Positions 27,910 through 37,683 of a DNA stretch of 64,000 nucleotides are shown here, piece by piece. The notes below the pieces were generated by a model. That model was not told where the DNA came from. It ran no database searches and saw only the letters and a list, made by a program, of their open reading frames with translations. This stretch comes from Brevundimonas lenta (GTDB lineage Bacteria > Pseudomonadota > Alphaproteobacteria > Caulobacterales > Caulobacteraceae): contig NZ_JACIDM010000002.1 of NCBI RefSeq assembly GCF_014196335.1, positions 682,001 through 746,000 of the forward strand. The letters run 5' to 3'. Both the position numbers and the translations under genes were made by a program. Positions within the stretch are counted from its first letter, which is position 1. Each line of letters starts with the position of its first letter.

Positions 27910-28884
27910 ATGGCCTTCCCCGCGCCCGAAACGCCCCGCCGCGACCTGTTCCCCGAGATCGAGCCGTTCAACACCGGCTTCATGCAAACGGGCGGGATCC
28001 ACGAGGTTTATTACGAGGAATGCGGCAACCCCGAGGGTCTGCCGGTCGTCGTGCTGCACGGCGGTCCCGGCGGCGCGGTGAACCCGGGCATGCGCCGCTA
28101 TTTCGACCCGTCGAAATACCGCATCGTCCTGTTCGACCAGCGCGGCTGCGGCAACAGCCGCCCGAACGCCTCGCTGGAAGAGAACACCACCTGGACGCTG
28201 ATCGAGGACATCGAACGCCTGCGGGAGATGCTGGGCATCGACAGGTGGGCGGTGTTCGGCGGCAGCTGGGGTTCAACCCTGTCGCTGGCCTATGCGATCA
28301 CCCACCCGGACCGCGTCACCGCCCTGCTGCTGCGCGGCATCTTCCTGCTGACCAAGCCGGAACTGCACTGGTTCTACCAGGACGGCGCCTCGCAGATCTT
28401 CCCGGACGCCTGGGAGCGGTTCGTGGAGCCGATCCCCGAGGCCGAGCGTCACGACCTGATGGGCGCCTACTACAAGCGGCTGACCGGCGACGACAAGGCG
28501 GAGCGGGAGCGCTGCGCCGTGGCCTGGTCGAGCTGGGAAGGCGAGACCGTCAGCGTGCTGGGGCCGGACGCCCGCCCCGAGAAATTCGCCGAGCCCGAGT
28601 TCGCCGTCGCCTTCGCCCGCATCGAGTGCTGGTACTTCATGAACGGCGGCTTCTTCCCCGAGGAAGGCTGGCTGCTGAACAACGTGAGCCGCATCCGCCA
28701 CATCCCGTGCTGGATCGCCCAGGGCCGTTTCGACGTCGTGACCCCGATCACCAGCGCCTGGGCCCTGCACCGCGCCTGGCCGGAAGCGAAACTGGACATC
28801 GTCAAGGACGCCGGCCACGCCTCGAGCGAGCCTGGCATCGTCGACAGCCTGGTGCGGGCGACCGACTGGGCGGCTTCGCTCTAG
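27910..28884 (+). CDS. pip: Proline iminopeptidase
   Basis: A 324-residue alpha/beta hydrolase (peptidase S33) that removes N-terminal proline from peptides. I start at ATG 27910 (MAFPAPETPRRDLFPEIEPF), because the family N-terminus begins there and the upstream part of the frame lies inside DUF423. The oxyanion motif HGGPGG, DQRGCGNS, the nucleophile elbow GGSWGSTLSL, and the catalytic Asp and His near GRFDVVTP and DAGHASSEPG are visible. It is the last gene before the 750-bp gap. Confidence 0.94.
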   Translation: MAFPAPETPRRDLFPEIEPFNTGFMQTGGIHEVYYEECGNPEGLPVVVLHGGPGGAVNPGMRRYFDPSKYRIVLFDQRGCGNSRPNASLEENTTWTLIEDIERLREMLGIDRWAVFGGSWGSTLSLAYAITHPDRVTALLLRGIFLLTKPELHWFYQDGASQIFPDAWERFVEPIPEAERHDLMGAYYKRLTGDDKAERERCAVAWSSWEGETVSVLGPDARPEKFAEPEFAVAFARIECWYFMNGGFFPEEGWLLNNVSRIRHIPCWIAQGRFDVVTPITSAWALHRAWPEAKLDIVKDAGHASSEPGIVDSLVRATDWAASL

Positions 28885-29369
28885 ATTTCAAAGACCGCGC
28901 ACGCTGAAGCCTCTTCCGGCGGGAACCGCTGGAAGAGAGGGGAAGGCGCGGGGCGTCCGGGCCTCGCCCGGAATGCTTTGTGTTTTACCGTTTCGACGAG
29001 GTGGACGCCCCGCGTGGTCGTTGGTTTCGCGCGCCCTCCGGCTGGCGGCCCTGTTAGAGCCTTGACGGATCTCCGCCGCCGCCATTGCTGGACCCGACGT
29101 GGGTGGGACATCGGCTGAGCCAGCGGTCCGCACCTTCGATGCGCGGCGAGCAAGCGGACAGCATCCATCGCTGTCCGACGAGGCCCCCCGGACTACCCTT
29201 CGCCCGGGCTTCATCGCTCGACCACAGCCCGTCGTCGTCGAGAAGCGTGGATCCGACGCCTTCCCCATCGACGGGATGCGGAGATTATGCGGCGGGCGGA
29301 TACCTCGCTGCGTAGAGGGAATTTTGGCGGGGGAAGTCAGCGGGTTGGCGAAAAGAATCCGGAAATAGC
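28885..29369. other. Gene-free structured interval of unknown nature
   Basis: This is the first part of a 750-bp gap between two convergent genes. It is rich in inverted sequence: CGCGGGGCGTCC (28947-28958) pairs exactly with GGACGCCCCGCG (29003-29014); CCTCTTCC near 28911 pairs with GGAAGAG near 28931; and CGGACAGC...GCTGTCCG forms a hairpin near 29154-29176. A 193-codon minus-strand frame crosses it, but its product is Arg/Pro/Ser-rich low-complexity text without family features. A structured RNA or a repeat element are both possible. I could not fit it to tmRNA, RNase P, 6S or SRP RNA. Confidence 0.45.
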
Positions 29370-29380
29370 CGACAGATTCA

Positions 29381-29615
29381 CCTCCCCATCGCCCCCCGAG
29401 GCGATGGGGAGGACAGACCGCGTAAGCGGTCAGGTGGGGGCGACGCCGGCCTGGTCCGGTTGAGCTCAAATCACATCCGCCGGCGACGCCCCCTCCACCA
29501 TCCTTCGCCCTGCGGGCTTCGGATGGTCCCCCTCCCCATCTGCGATGGGGAGGTGAGTGGCGGCGTTCGATCGCTTCGTTCGCGGGCGCTCAAGCCCTCT
29601 CCGATCGGGAGAGGG
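29381..29615. repeat. Composite palindromic repeat, copy 2
   Basis: This begins with a perfect 13-bp-stem hairpin (CCTCCCCATCGCC at 29381 with GGCGATGGGGAGG ending 29412). An 81-bp segment at 29479-29559 is identical to 49802-49882, and CCCTCTCC...GGGAGAGGG follows at 29595-29615, like the hairpin at 3072. The last hairpin lies about 20 bp downstream of the stop of the 29636-30145 gene and may terminate it. Confidence 0.85.
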
Positions 29616-29635
29616 TCAGGATCAGCCCCCCTGCC

Positions 29636-30145
29636 CTATTTCGGGTTGGTCTTTTCGACCATCTCGGACAGCTGGAAGCCGATGCGGCGGGCGGGGCGTT
29701 CCTCGGGTTTGCGGCGGGCGTCGAGGAGGACGTTGATCTGGGCGTAGTGCTGGATCAGGCGGACCGGCTTGCCCTCGGAATTCTTGCCGAGGAACATGAT
29801 GAAGTCCGGGCCCCAGAAGCCGACGTCCTCGATCTGCATGGTGCCGTCGCCGGGCAGGCCGACGATGCGGGCGCCGACCTCCTCGTCCTTGTCGAGGCCC
29901 TTCTCATAGTCCTCGATCAGCTTGGACAGGCGCACGAAGGCCCATTCGGCGGGGTTTTCGCGCATGCGCACGCCGTCGGTCAGGGCGGCGGCCTGCTGGG
30001 CCGTATGGGTGGGCAGGACGGGTTCGGGACAGGGCTTCTCGCCACAGTCCGAGAACATGGACGCCGGCGCGACGACGGGGGCGTCGGGCGCGGGTTCGGG
30101 AGCGGGTTTCGGCGCGACGTCGGGGGCGGTCTTCTGATCGGTCAT
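29636..30145 (-). CDS. Conserved hypothetical protein, DUF6173-like
   Basis: A 169-residue cytosolic protein. The first 40 or so residues are Pro/Ala-rich with a CGEKPC pair; the rest is folded-looking, with NPAEWAFVRLSKLIEDYEKGLD, GLPGDGTMQIEDVGFWGPDFIMFLG and KPVRLIQHYAQINVLL. I believe this core corresponds to the DUF6173 family, with moderate certainty. The gene starts 29 bp after the rodA stop on the same strand, so it may be the last gene of the cell-shape transcript. That position hints at, but does not show, an envelope-related role. Confidence 0.7.
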   Translation of the reverse strand: MTDQKTAPDVAPKPAPEPAPDAPVVAPASMFSDCGEKPCPEPVLPTHTAQQAAALTDGVRMRENPAEWAFVRLSKLIEDYEKGLDKDEEVGARIVGLPGDGTMQIEDVGFWGPDFIMFLGKNSEGKPVRLIQHYAQINVLLDARRKPEERPARRIGFQLSEMVEKTNPK

Positions 30146-30174
30146 GACCCGACCCTAACGCGCCAGAGCCGCGA

Positions 30175-31332
30175 TCAGAACAGGCTGTGGCCCTTGGGCA
30201 GTTCGGCGTAGCGGTGGACGCGGGTGGCGAGCACCAGGGCGAAGCCGAACATGACCGTCATCATCGACGAGCCGCCGTACGACAGCAGCGGCATCGGCAC
30301 GCCCACGACCGGCGCCAGACCCATGACCATGGCGCCGTTGATCAGCACGAACAGGGCGAAATAGGCGGTCATGCCGGCGGCGGCGAGGCGGCCGAAATGG
30401 CTGTGCGAGAGCGAGGCGATGCGCAGGGCGATGAGGATGATGGCGACGTAGCAGGCCAGCAGGGCGAAGGAGCCGACGAAGCCGAATTCCTCGGCCACGG
30501 TGGAGAAGATGAAGTCGGTGTGCCGCTCGGGCAGGAATTCCAGCTGGCTCTGGCTGCCGAGGCCGTAGCCCTTGCCCATGAGGCCGCCGGAGCCCAGCGC
30601 GATCTTGGACTGGATGATGTTGTAGCCCGTACCCGAGGGGTCGGATTCCGGACTGAGGAAGGTCAGCACGCGGTTCCGCTGGTACTCGTGCATGCCGAAC
30701 ATGACGAAGGGCGGGATGATGGCCACGGCCGCCGCGCCGCAGGCGGCGATGATGCGCCAGCTGAGGCCGGCCATGAACATGACCACGGCGCCGGTCAGGC
30801 CGATGACCATGGCCGAGCCGAGGTCGGGCTGTTTGGCGACGAGGATGAACGGCAGACCGACCATGGCGGCGGGGAAGACCAGCTTCCACGACCAGCTGGC
30901 CTCCTTGGCGGTGTGGCTGTGGTACCAGCGGGCCAGGGCCAGGACGAGGCCGATCTTCATGAACTCGGCCGGCTGGATGCGGATGAAGCCGAGGTTCAGC
31001 CAGTTCTTGGCCCCGCCGGCGGTGTAGCCCAGCGGGGTGAACTCGATGAGCAGGACGAGGAAGAGCAGCACGCCGTAGAGCGGATAGGCCGCGCGGAACC
31101 ACCATTTCGGGTGGACCATGGCCAGGCCGAGCATGACGATCAGCAGGGCGCCGAAACGGATGATGTGCTTGGCCGCCCACGGCTGCCAGTGCCCGCCCGT
31201 GATCGAATAGAGCATGGCCGTGCCGACGCCGGCGACGACGCACAGCAGGCCGATCAGACGCCAGTCCAGCTCGGCGATCTTGGTCGAGAGCCGGTCGCGC
31301 TCGCCGGGACGGGTCAGGGCGGAGGCGGTCAT
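30175..31332 (-). CDS. rodA: Rod-shape SEDS glycosyltransferase RodA
   Basis: A 385-residue polytopic inner-membrane protein of the SEDS family, which polymerises lipid II into glycan strands together with PBP2 during elongation. About ten membrane helices are visible. The RodA/FtsW signatures include GAKNWLNLGFIRIQPAEFMKI (two positions match the SEDS lipid II pocket), KQPDLGSAMV with the catalytic-type Asp, and the closing VPMPLLSYGGSSM. The start overlaps the mrdA stop by 4 nt, so the pair is translationally coupled. Confidence 0.97.
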   Translation of the reverse strand: MTASALTRPGERDRLSTKIAELDWRLIGLLCVVAGVGTAMLYSITGGHWQPWAAKHIIRFGALLIVMLGLAMVHPKWWFRAAYPLYGVLLFLVLLIEFTPLGYTAGGAKNWLNLGFIRIQPAEFMKIGLVLALARWYHSHTAKEASWSWKLVFPAAMVGLPFILVAKQPDLGSAMVIGLTGAVVMFMAGLSWRIIAACGAAAVAIIPPFVMFGMHEYQRNRVLTFLSPESDPSGTGYNIIQSKIALGSGGLMGKGYGLGSQSQLEFLPERHTDFIFSTVAEEFGFVGSFALLACYVAIILIALRIASLSHSHFGRLAAAGMTAYFALFVLINGAMVMGLAPVVGVPMPLLSYGGSSMMTVMFGFALVLATRVHRYAELPKGHSLF

Positions 31333-33392
31333 TGCGGCGGCGCCTGCAGATAGGGTTGCGGACCGGCCGGCGCGGGGGCCGCAGCGGCGGGCTCGGGCGC
31401 CGGGACGGCCGTGGCGGCGACGGGATCCTCGGGCGCGGCCCCGGCCTCGACGCCTTCGGGCGCCTCGGGCGCGAGGGCTTCGGGCGGCAGCGGACGCTGG
31501 ATGCGGGCCAGCATCTCGGGATCCTTCAGCAGGGTCGTGCGCATGACCTCGCGGGCGCGCGGAGCGCCGGCGGTGGCGCCGCCCTTGCCGCCGTGCTCGA
31601 CGATGACGGCCACGGCGTAGCGCGGCGCATCGATCGGGGCGAAGGCGACGAAGAGGTTGTGGTCCTTGAGGGCCCAGACATCGCTCTTGCGGGACTTGCG
31701 GCGGTCATAGCTGCTGACCTGGGCCGTGCCGGTCTTGCCGGCCATCTGGATGTCGCCGAGGCCCAGCTGGGACTGGCGATAGGCGGTGCCGGAGCGGTCG
31801 TTGGCCACGGCGATCATGCCCTGACGGACGATCTCGAGGTGCTCGCGCGGGAACGGCAGGTCTGCGACCGCGGCGCCCGAGGGCCGCTCGACGCCGCCGA
31901 CGGACTTGATCAGACGCGGCACCACGGCCTTCTGGGCGTTGGCGATGCGCGAGGTCATGACGGCGAGCTGCAGCGCCGTGACGTTGACGTCGCCCTGGCC
32001 GATGGCGACCGACAGGGTCTCGCCCGGGAACCAGACCCGCGACTCGGGATTCGGATTGTTCCGGTTGTAGTGGGCCTTCCAGGCGCGGCTGGGCACGGAG
32101 CCGGGCTTCTGGTTGCCGACGCCGATGTCGAAGGTCTGCATGAAGCCGATCTTCTTGGCCGTCTCCTGAATGCGGTCGACGCCGGCGCGATTGGCCATGT
32201 GGTAGAAATAGACGTCGCAGGAGTTCTTGATGGCGTTGTGCATGTCCTGCGCGCCGTGACCGCCGTGCTCCCAGCAACGGAAGACGCGGCTGCCGTAGCG
32301 ATAGCCGCCGGTGCAGACCACCCGCTCGGTCGGATCGACGCCGGCGTCGAGGATGGCCAGGGCGGTGGTCATCTTGAACGTTGAGCCTGGGTGGAAGACG
32401 CCGTTCAGCGTCTTGTCCAGCAGCGGCTTGCGCTCGTAGTCCGAGAGGGCGCGGTAGACCTTGGACGGCACGCCGCCGACGAACAGGTTGGCGTCGAAGG
32501 ACGGCGCCGAGACCATGCACAGGATGTCGCCGTTGCGGATGTCCATGACCACGCAGGCGCCGGACTCGTCGCCGAAGACCTCGAGCGCGCGGTTCTGGAC
32601 GTCGGCGTCGAGGGTCAGGACGACGTCCTTGCCGGGGATCGCGGGACGCGAGCCGCCGATGTCCTCGGCCACGACGCGGCCGCGGGCGTCGACCTCGACC
32701 CGGTTGCCGCCGGCCTCGCCGCGCAGGTCGCTGTCGAAAGCCTTTTCGACGCCCTGACGACCGATGCGGAAGCCGGGGTTGTAGAGGATCTGCGGCACGT
32801 CCTCGCCGCGCTCCTCGATGGCCTTGATGTCGCGGTCGTTGGGCTTGGCGACATAGCCGATGACGTGGGCGAACGAGCCGCCGAACGGGTAGAAGCGCGC
32901 CTCGTTCATGTCGGCCATCACGCCGGGCAGTTCGTTGGCGTAGAGGTTGACCCGGGCGAACTCCTCCCAGGTCAGGTCGCTCTTGACCGGGACCGGCGAG
33001 AAGCGCGGGGCGGCGTTTACGTCGCGGATGATGGAGCGGCGGCGCTCGAGCGTGTCGGGCAGCAGGCGGCCCAGCAGGTCCAGCGTCTGGTCCAGATCCT
33101 TGGTCTCGTCGCGGACGACCAGCACCCGGAAGCTGGGGCGGTTGCCGGCGATGACCACGCCGTGGCGGTCGAGGATGCGCCCGCGCGGCGGCGGCACGAG
33201 GCGGAAGTTGAACTGGTTGTTCGAGGCGAGGGTCGCGTATTCCTGGGCCTGGAACACCTGCAGCTGGGCCAGACGGCCGGTCAGGGCGAGACCGCCGAGC
33301 GTCGTCAGCCCGCCCAGCACGAAGGTGCGGCGCAGGAACGAGCCCTGACGCTCGTTAGGATCCGAGAAGATGATGGACGGTTCCGCGCTCAT
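31329..33392 (-). CDS. mrdA: Penicillin-binding protein 2, elongation transpeptidase
   Basis: A 687-residue class B PBP that crosslinks peptidoglycan for the elongasome. It has one N-terminal membrane anchor (VLGGLTTLGGLALTGRLAQL), a pedestal/dimerisation domain, and a transpeptidase domain with SxxK at Ser337-Lys340 (HPGSTFKMT), SCD in place of SxN, and KTG (MAGKTGTAQ). The C-terminus carries an extra Ala/Pro-rich tail of about 60 residues. I use ATG 33392, matching family N-termini, but GGAGG directly abuts it with no spacer. A GTG at 33440, with ACAGG 7 nt upstream, is a real alternative that adds 16 residues. Confidence 0.93.
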   Translation of the reverse strand: MSAEPSIIFSDPNERQGSFLRRTFVLGGLTTLGGLALTGRLAQLQVFQAQEYATLASNNQFNFRLVPPPRGRILDRHGVVIAGNRPSFRVLVVRDETKDLDQTLDLLGRLLPDTLERRRSIIRDVNAAPRFSPVPVKSDLTWEEFARVNLYANELPGVMADMNEARFYPFGGSFAHVIGYVAKPNDRDIKAIEERGEDVPQILYNPGFRIGRQGVEKAFDSDLRGEAGGNRVEVDARGRVVAEDIGGSRPAIPGKDVVLTLDADVQNRALEVFGDESGACVVMDIRNGDILCMVSAPSFDANLFVGGVPSKVYRALSDYERKPLLDKTLNGVFHPGSTFKMTTALAILDAGVDPTERVVCTGGYRYGSRVFRCWEHGGHGAQDMHNAIKNSCDVYFYHMANRAGVDRIQETAKKIGFMQTFDIGVGNQKPGSVPSRAWKAHYNRNNPNPESRVWFPGETLSVAIGQGDVNVTALQLAVMTSRIANAQKAVVPRLIKSVGGVERPSGAAVADLPFPREHLEIVRQGMIAVANDRSGTAYRQSQLGLGDIQMAGKTGTAQVSSYDRRKSRKSDVWALKDHNLFVAFAPIDAPRYAVAVIVEHGGKGGATAGAPRAREVMRTTLLKDPEMLARIQRPLPPEALAPEAPEGVEAGAAPEDPVAATAVPAPEPAAAAPAPAGPQPYLQAPPQ

Positions 33393-33477
33393 CCTCCTGC
33401 GCTCCCTGCGGGAGCTTCGGAGGACTTCGTCCCCGCGCACATCGGGACCTGTCCTTCGTAGCCTTGGCGAAGAAGGA
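33393..33477. repeat. Two hairpin units between mreD and mrdA
   Basis: The 85-bp spacer consists of two imperfect palindromes: CCTTCGTAGCCTTGGCGAAGAAGG next to the mreD stop, and 33393-33423, where CCTCC/GGAGG and GCTCCC/GGGAGC stems fold around small internal loops. The latter ends exactly at the mrdA ATG, so the GGAGG that looks like a Shine-Dalgarno is part of the hairpin. The text resembles short dispersed repeats seen between genes in Caulobacterales. Confidence 0.6.
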
Positions 33478-33996
33478 TCATCGGAACCTCACGTCCCCGT
33501 CCTCGAAGCGCTCGATCATGCGATCGGCGAACGGGAAGAGCAGAAGGGTCGGCACGACCTGGCCGATCAGGGCCAGGATGCTGGGCGCGTTGCCGGCGCT
33601 GACGGTCTTGATCAGATAGGCGATCAGGAAGGCCAGGCCGCAGCAGGCGGCGTACCAGACGAACAGGACGACGGTGTCCTGGCCGATCAGGAAGCTGCGC
33701 GAGCCGAGCACGACGGCGTAGATGGCCAGCAGGGACAGGGGCCACATGCCCATCTGGCCGCCCCAGAAGATGTCGAGGAACAGGCCCAGCGTAGCCAGCA
33801 CCAGCGGCGCGATGACCGACGGACGGATCAGCGGCCAGGCGAAGGCCAGCACCATCGGGATGACCGGCTCGGGCAGGCTGAAGCCGAACAGCTTCACCGG
33901 AGTGGCCAGGATGAAGGTGACGGCGGCCGTGATCAGGGCCGGATAGACGATCCACTGCGTCGGTCCCACGACGCGGACCGCGACGGGGCGTCTCAT
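33478..33996 (-). CDS. mreD: Rod-shape-determining protein MreD
   Basis: A 172-residue inner-membrane protein with about five hydrophobic segments and no large soluble domain, as is usual for MreD. PEPVIPMVLAFAWPLIRP and FLDIFWGGQMGMWPLSLLAIYAVV match the conserved core (GLLxDxxxGxPxG in other taxa). The start overlaps the mreC stop by 4 nt. It is expected to bridge MreC to the wall synthases. Confidence 0.92.
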   Translation of the reverse strand: MRRPVAVRVVGPTQWIVYPALITAAVTFILATPVKLFGFSLPEPVIPMVLAFAWPLIRPSVIAPLVLATLGLFLDIFWGGQMGMWPLSLLAIYAVVLGSRSFLIGQDTVVLFVWYAACCGLAFLIAYLIKTVSAGNAPSILALIGQVVPTLLLFPFADRMIERFEDGDVRFR

Positions 33997-35087
33997 TCGG
34001 TCCCTCCCGGCGGGGAGGCGGCGGGCTGGGCCGGAGGCGGCGCGGCCTGCGGACGCGGCTGGGCCGGCGCGGGCGTCGGAACCGGCGGCGGCGCGGCGGC
34101 GGCGGCGCGGGCGCGTTCGGCGGCGGCGCGGGCGGCGCTGTCGCGGCGGGCGGCGGCGTCGTCGATGGCCGAGGCCTGGGCGCCCGTGGCTTCCGGCAGG
34201 GTGTCGAGCGCGGCGAGCGGCGCGGCGTTCAGGTCGTCGGCGCCGATCAGCTGGCCGAAGTCCTCGAACAGGAGAATCTTGACGAAGTCGATGGCGCCGC
34301 GGTCGCTGAACAGTTTCACGCGCCAGGTGCCGTCGATGCCCTTGGCGGCGACGCCGATGGGCACGCCGCGCGGGAAGCCGCCGCCGTCGCCCGAGGTCAG
34401 GATGCGGTCGCCGGGCTGAACCGAGCCGACGCCGCGCACGAACTCGAGACGCGGATTGCCCGAGCCGTCGCCGGTCAGGATGGCGCGGGCGTCGGTGCGG
34501 TCGACGAGGACCGGGGTGCGGCTGGCGACGTCGGTGAGCAGCAGCATGCGGCTGACGCTGCCCGACGTGCCGACGACGCGGCCGACGAGGCCGTGCTCGT
34601 TGATGACGGGGTTGCCGACCTTGATGCCCTGGCGCGCGCCGATGTCGAGCAGGCGGGCGTTCGAGAACGGACCGCGCGAGTCCGACACCGAACGGGCCGT
34701 GCGCATCGGGACGTCAGGCTCGGCGCGCAGGCCGAGCATGGCCTCGTAGCGGGCGTTGATGTTCTTGAGGGCGATGGCCTGGTCGCGCCACGGCTGCAGC
34801 TCGGCCAGTTCGCGCTTGAGGCGCCGGTTCTCGGAGACGGCGAAGAAATAGCCGCCGACGTAGTCGCTGACGTGGCCGAACCAGCGCACCGGGGCGGCGA
34901 AGACGCCGCCGACGGGGCCGGCCACGGTCTCCACCGCGGCGCGGGCCGGCTGGTACGGCGAGGCCTGCGCCCGCGCATCGCTGATGAGCAGGAGGATGGC
35001 GCCGACCGCGCACACAACCACAGCCACCGCTGAGGTCCAGACCAGCGGCACCTTCAGGTTCTCAAACGGTCCGTCGCGAAACGCCAC
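33993..35087 (-). CDS. mreC: Rod-shape-determining protein MreC
   Basis: A 364-residue bitopic protein: a cytoplasmic start, one membrane helix (about 13-35; LVWTSAVAVVVCAVGAILLL), a periplasmic coiled coil around NRRLKRELAELQPWRDQ, and the double beta-barrel domain with VGNPVINEHGLVGRVV, DRTDARAILTGDG and RGVPIGVA. The last 85 or so residues are Ala/Arg/Pro-rich and longer than in many homologues. It scaffolds the elongation complex in the periplasm. The 136 bp upstream hold the mreB terminator and space for a separate promoter. Confidence 0.96.
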   Translation of the reverse strand: MAFRDGPFENLKVPLVWTSAVAVVVCAVGAILLLISDARAQASPYQPARAAVETVAGPVGGVFAAPVRWFGHVSDYVGGYFFAVSENRRLKRELAELQPWRDQAIALKNINARYEAMLGLRAEPDVPMRTARSVSDSRGPFSNARLLDIGARQGIKVGNPVINEHGLVGRVVGTSGSVSRMLLLTDVASRTPVLVDRTDARAILTGDGSGNPRLEFVRGVGSVQPGDRILTSGDGGGFPRGVPIGVAAKGIDGTWRVKLFSDRGAIDFVKILLFEDFGQLIGADDLNAAPLAALDTLPEATGAQASAIDDAAARRDSAARAAAERARAAAAAPPPVPTPAPAQPRPQAAPPPAQPAASPPGGTE

Positions 35088-35149
35088 GGCGCGCCTTCCT
35101 TAAAAACGGAATCAGCGGGACCCCCCTGCCGATACGCCGAGCCTATCGC

Positions 35150-35178
35150 AAAAACCGGGCCAGTTGGGAACTGGCCGG
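35150..35178 (-). terminator. Rho-independent terminator after mreB
   Basis: On the minus strand GGCCAGTT pairs with AACTGGCC (8 bp, 3-nt loop, plus flanking CC/GG), followed by a run of five T (A at 35150-35154 on the plus strand). It is about 45 bp after the mreB stop and would separate mreB from mreC, at least in part. Confidence 0.8.
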
Positions 35179-35223
35179 TCCGCCGTAATGACAGGGATTT
35201 GAGGCGGTCTTTCGACCTGAGCC

Positions 35224-36459
<1,236 letters not shown>

Positions 36460-36903
36460 TCAGGCGTCCGCCATCTCCGCCCTGCGCCCGTGGGCCGCTG
36501 CCTGAGCCGCCGGATAGAGAAGATTCTCCTCCAGTTCGATCCTCAACATAAGGGCGTCGAGGGTGCTCGACATGGCGTCAGCAAAGCGCGCCGGGTCCGC
36601 CAGAATGGCGGTTCGGGTCCAGTGGGCGCTTAACATCCGCCAAGCGCTGACGAGGCCTCCGACGTCGCCGAAGGCGTCAGCTGCGAGGGACCGAATGCCC
36701 GGATCCGGGTCACTCATCAGGACGGAATAGACGTCCCGGTCCTCGGCGATGAGGTGATCGGTCAGCCGGCGGCCGAAGGCGGCCAGCTGGACGACCGCCT
36801 GATCCGCGTCCTCGGGGGTCTTCAAAGCGGAGGCCAGCCCGCTGAGACTCGCCGCGCCGGCCACAAGCTCGCGGTGTTCCCGGGCCATCGAAAGCAGATC
36901 CAT
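36460..36903 (-). CDS. Hemerythrin-like domain protein
   Basis: A 147-residue helical protein with spaced His/Glu residues of the HHE cation-binding type: His10 (REH), His50 with Glu54 (DHLIAED), His94 and Glu126 in LEENLLYP, a motif ending typical of this family. This suggests a di-iron or oxygen/NO-sensing four-helix bundle, but ligand assignment by eye is approximate. It is cytosolic. Only 45 bp separate its start from the stop of the upstream GST gene, so the two may be cotranscribed. Confidence 0.75.
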   Translation of the reverse strand: MDLLSMAREHRELVAGAASLSGLASALKTPEDADQAVVQLAAFGRRLTDHLIAEDRDVYSVLMSDPDPGIRSLAADAFGDVGGLVSAWRMLSAHWTRTAILADPARFADAMSSTLDALMLRIELEENLLYPAAQAAAHGRRAEMADA

Positions 36904-36948
36904 ACGCCACTCATCCCCAACTTTGATGAGGACCGTGGGCCGTAAACC

Positions 36949-37596
36949 TTAATGAGCGACCAACGGTTCGTGCGAGGCCAGGGCCGGCTGCAGCCCTTCA
37001 AGGTGCAGAACCTTGATCACCGCGGGCCGCGACTGGACCAGGTTCAGGTGGGCGTTGAGCTTGGGGAAGCGTTCCCGGTCCAGAAGATCGTTAAGGCGGG
37101 CCCAGCGGGTGAAGACCGACAGATAGCCGTCGGCGACGGTGTATTGCTCGCCCATGGCCCAGGGGCCCTTGAGCAGATGGTGTTCGACCAGGTCGTATTT
37201 GGCGAGCGCGGCGGTTTCCGCCTGGACCTTCGCCGCCCCTTCCAGCGCCGGATGGCTGAAGATCGCCTTGCCGATGGCGGGGTGCAGGGAGGCGGCGAGG
37301 AAGCCGTTGAAGGCCTGCATGCGGGCGAACTGGAACGGCGAATCGAGGTCGGCGAGGTTCGCTTCGGGGTGGGTGCGGGCCAGCCAGGCCATGATGGCGG
37401 CGTTCTCGGTCAGAACGCCCAGTTCGGTCACGAGGGCCGGCGTGACGCCGGCCGGGTTGATGGCGAGATAGTCCGGCGTCTTCTGCTCGCCCTTTCGCAG
37501 GTCGATCTTCACCAGTTCGTATTCGGCATGGGCCTCTTCCAGCGCGATGTGGGAGGCCATGGCGCAGGCGCCGGGCGAATAATAGAGCTTGAGCAT
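36949..37596 (-). CDS. Glutathione S-transferase family protein
   Basis: A 215-residue protein with a thioredoxin-like N-terminal domain (MLKLYYSPGACAMASHIALEE, the beta-class start with Ser/Cys near 7-11), the cis-Pro region NPAGVTPALV, the TENAAIMAWLA glutathione-binding turn, and an all-helical C-terminal domain (MGEQYTVADGYL, the N-capping and hydrophobic-staple motif). It probably conjugates or reduces substrates with glutathione; the substrate is unknown. Confidence 0.92.
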   Translation of the reverse strand: MLKLYYSPGACAMASHIALEEAHAEYELVKIDLRKGEQKTPDYLAINPAGVTPALVTELGVLTENAAIMAWLARTHPEANLADLDSPFQFARMQAFNGFLAASLHPAIGKAIFSHPALEGAAKVQAETAALAKYDLVEHHLLKGPWAMGEQYTVADGYLSVFTRWARLNDLLDRERFPKLNAHLNLVQSRPAVIKVLHLEGLQPALASHEPLVAH

Positions 37597-37683
37597 GGGA
37601 CGTCTCCTGAGACGGGGGCGGCTGCTCCCGAAACGCGCGGGCGCCCCTCCCCTTTCCGCCCATGCGGCGATTAATCCGGCCGC

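Noticed and set aside
28885..29369. tmRNA or RNase P RNA
   Set aside because: No tag-peptide frame, no TPsiC arm and no RNase P core motifs (such as GAGGAAAGTCCGGGC) found on either strand.
28888..29469. 193-codon minus-strand frame
   Set aside because: Low-complexity product, no start signal, overlaps inverted repeats; treated as non-coding.
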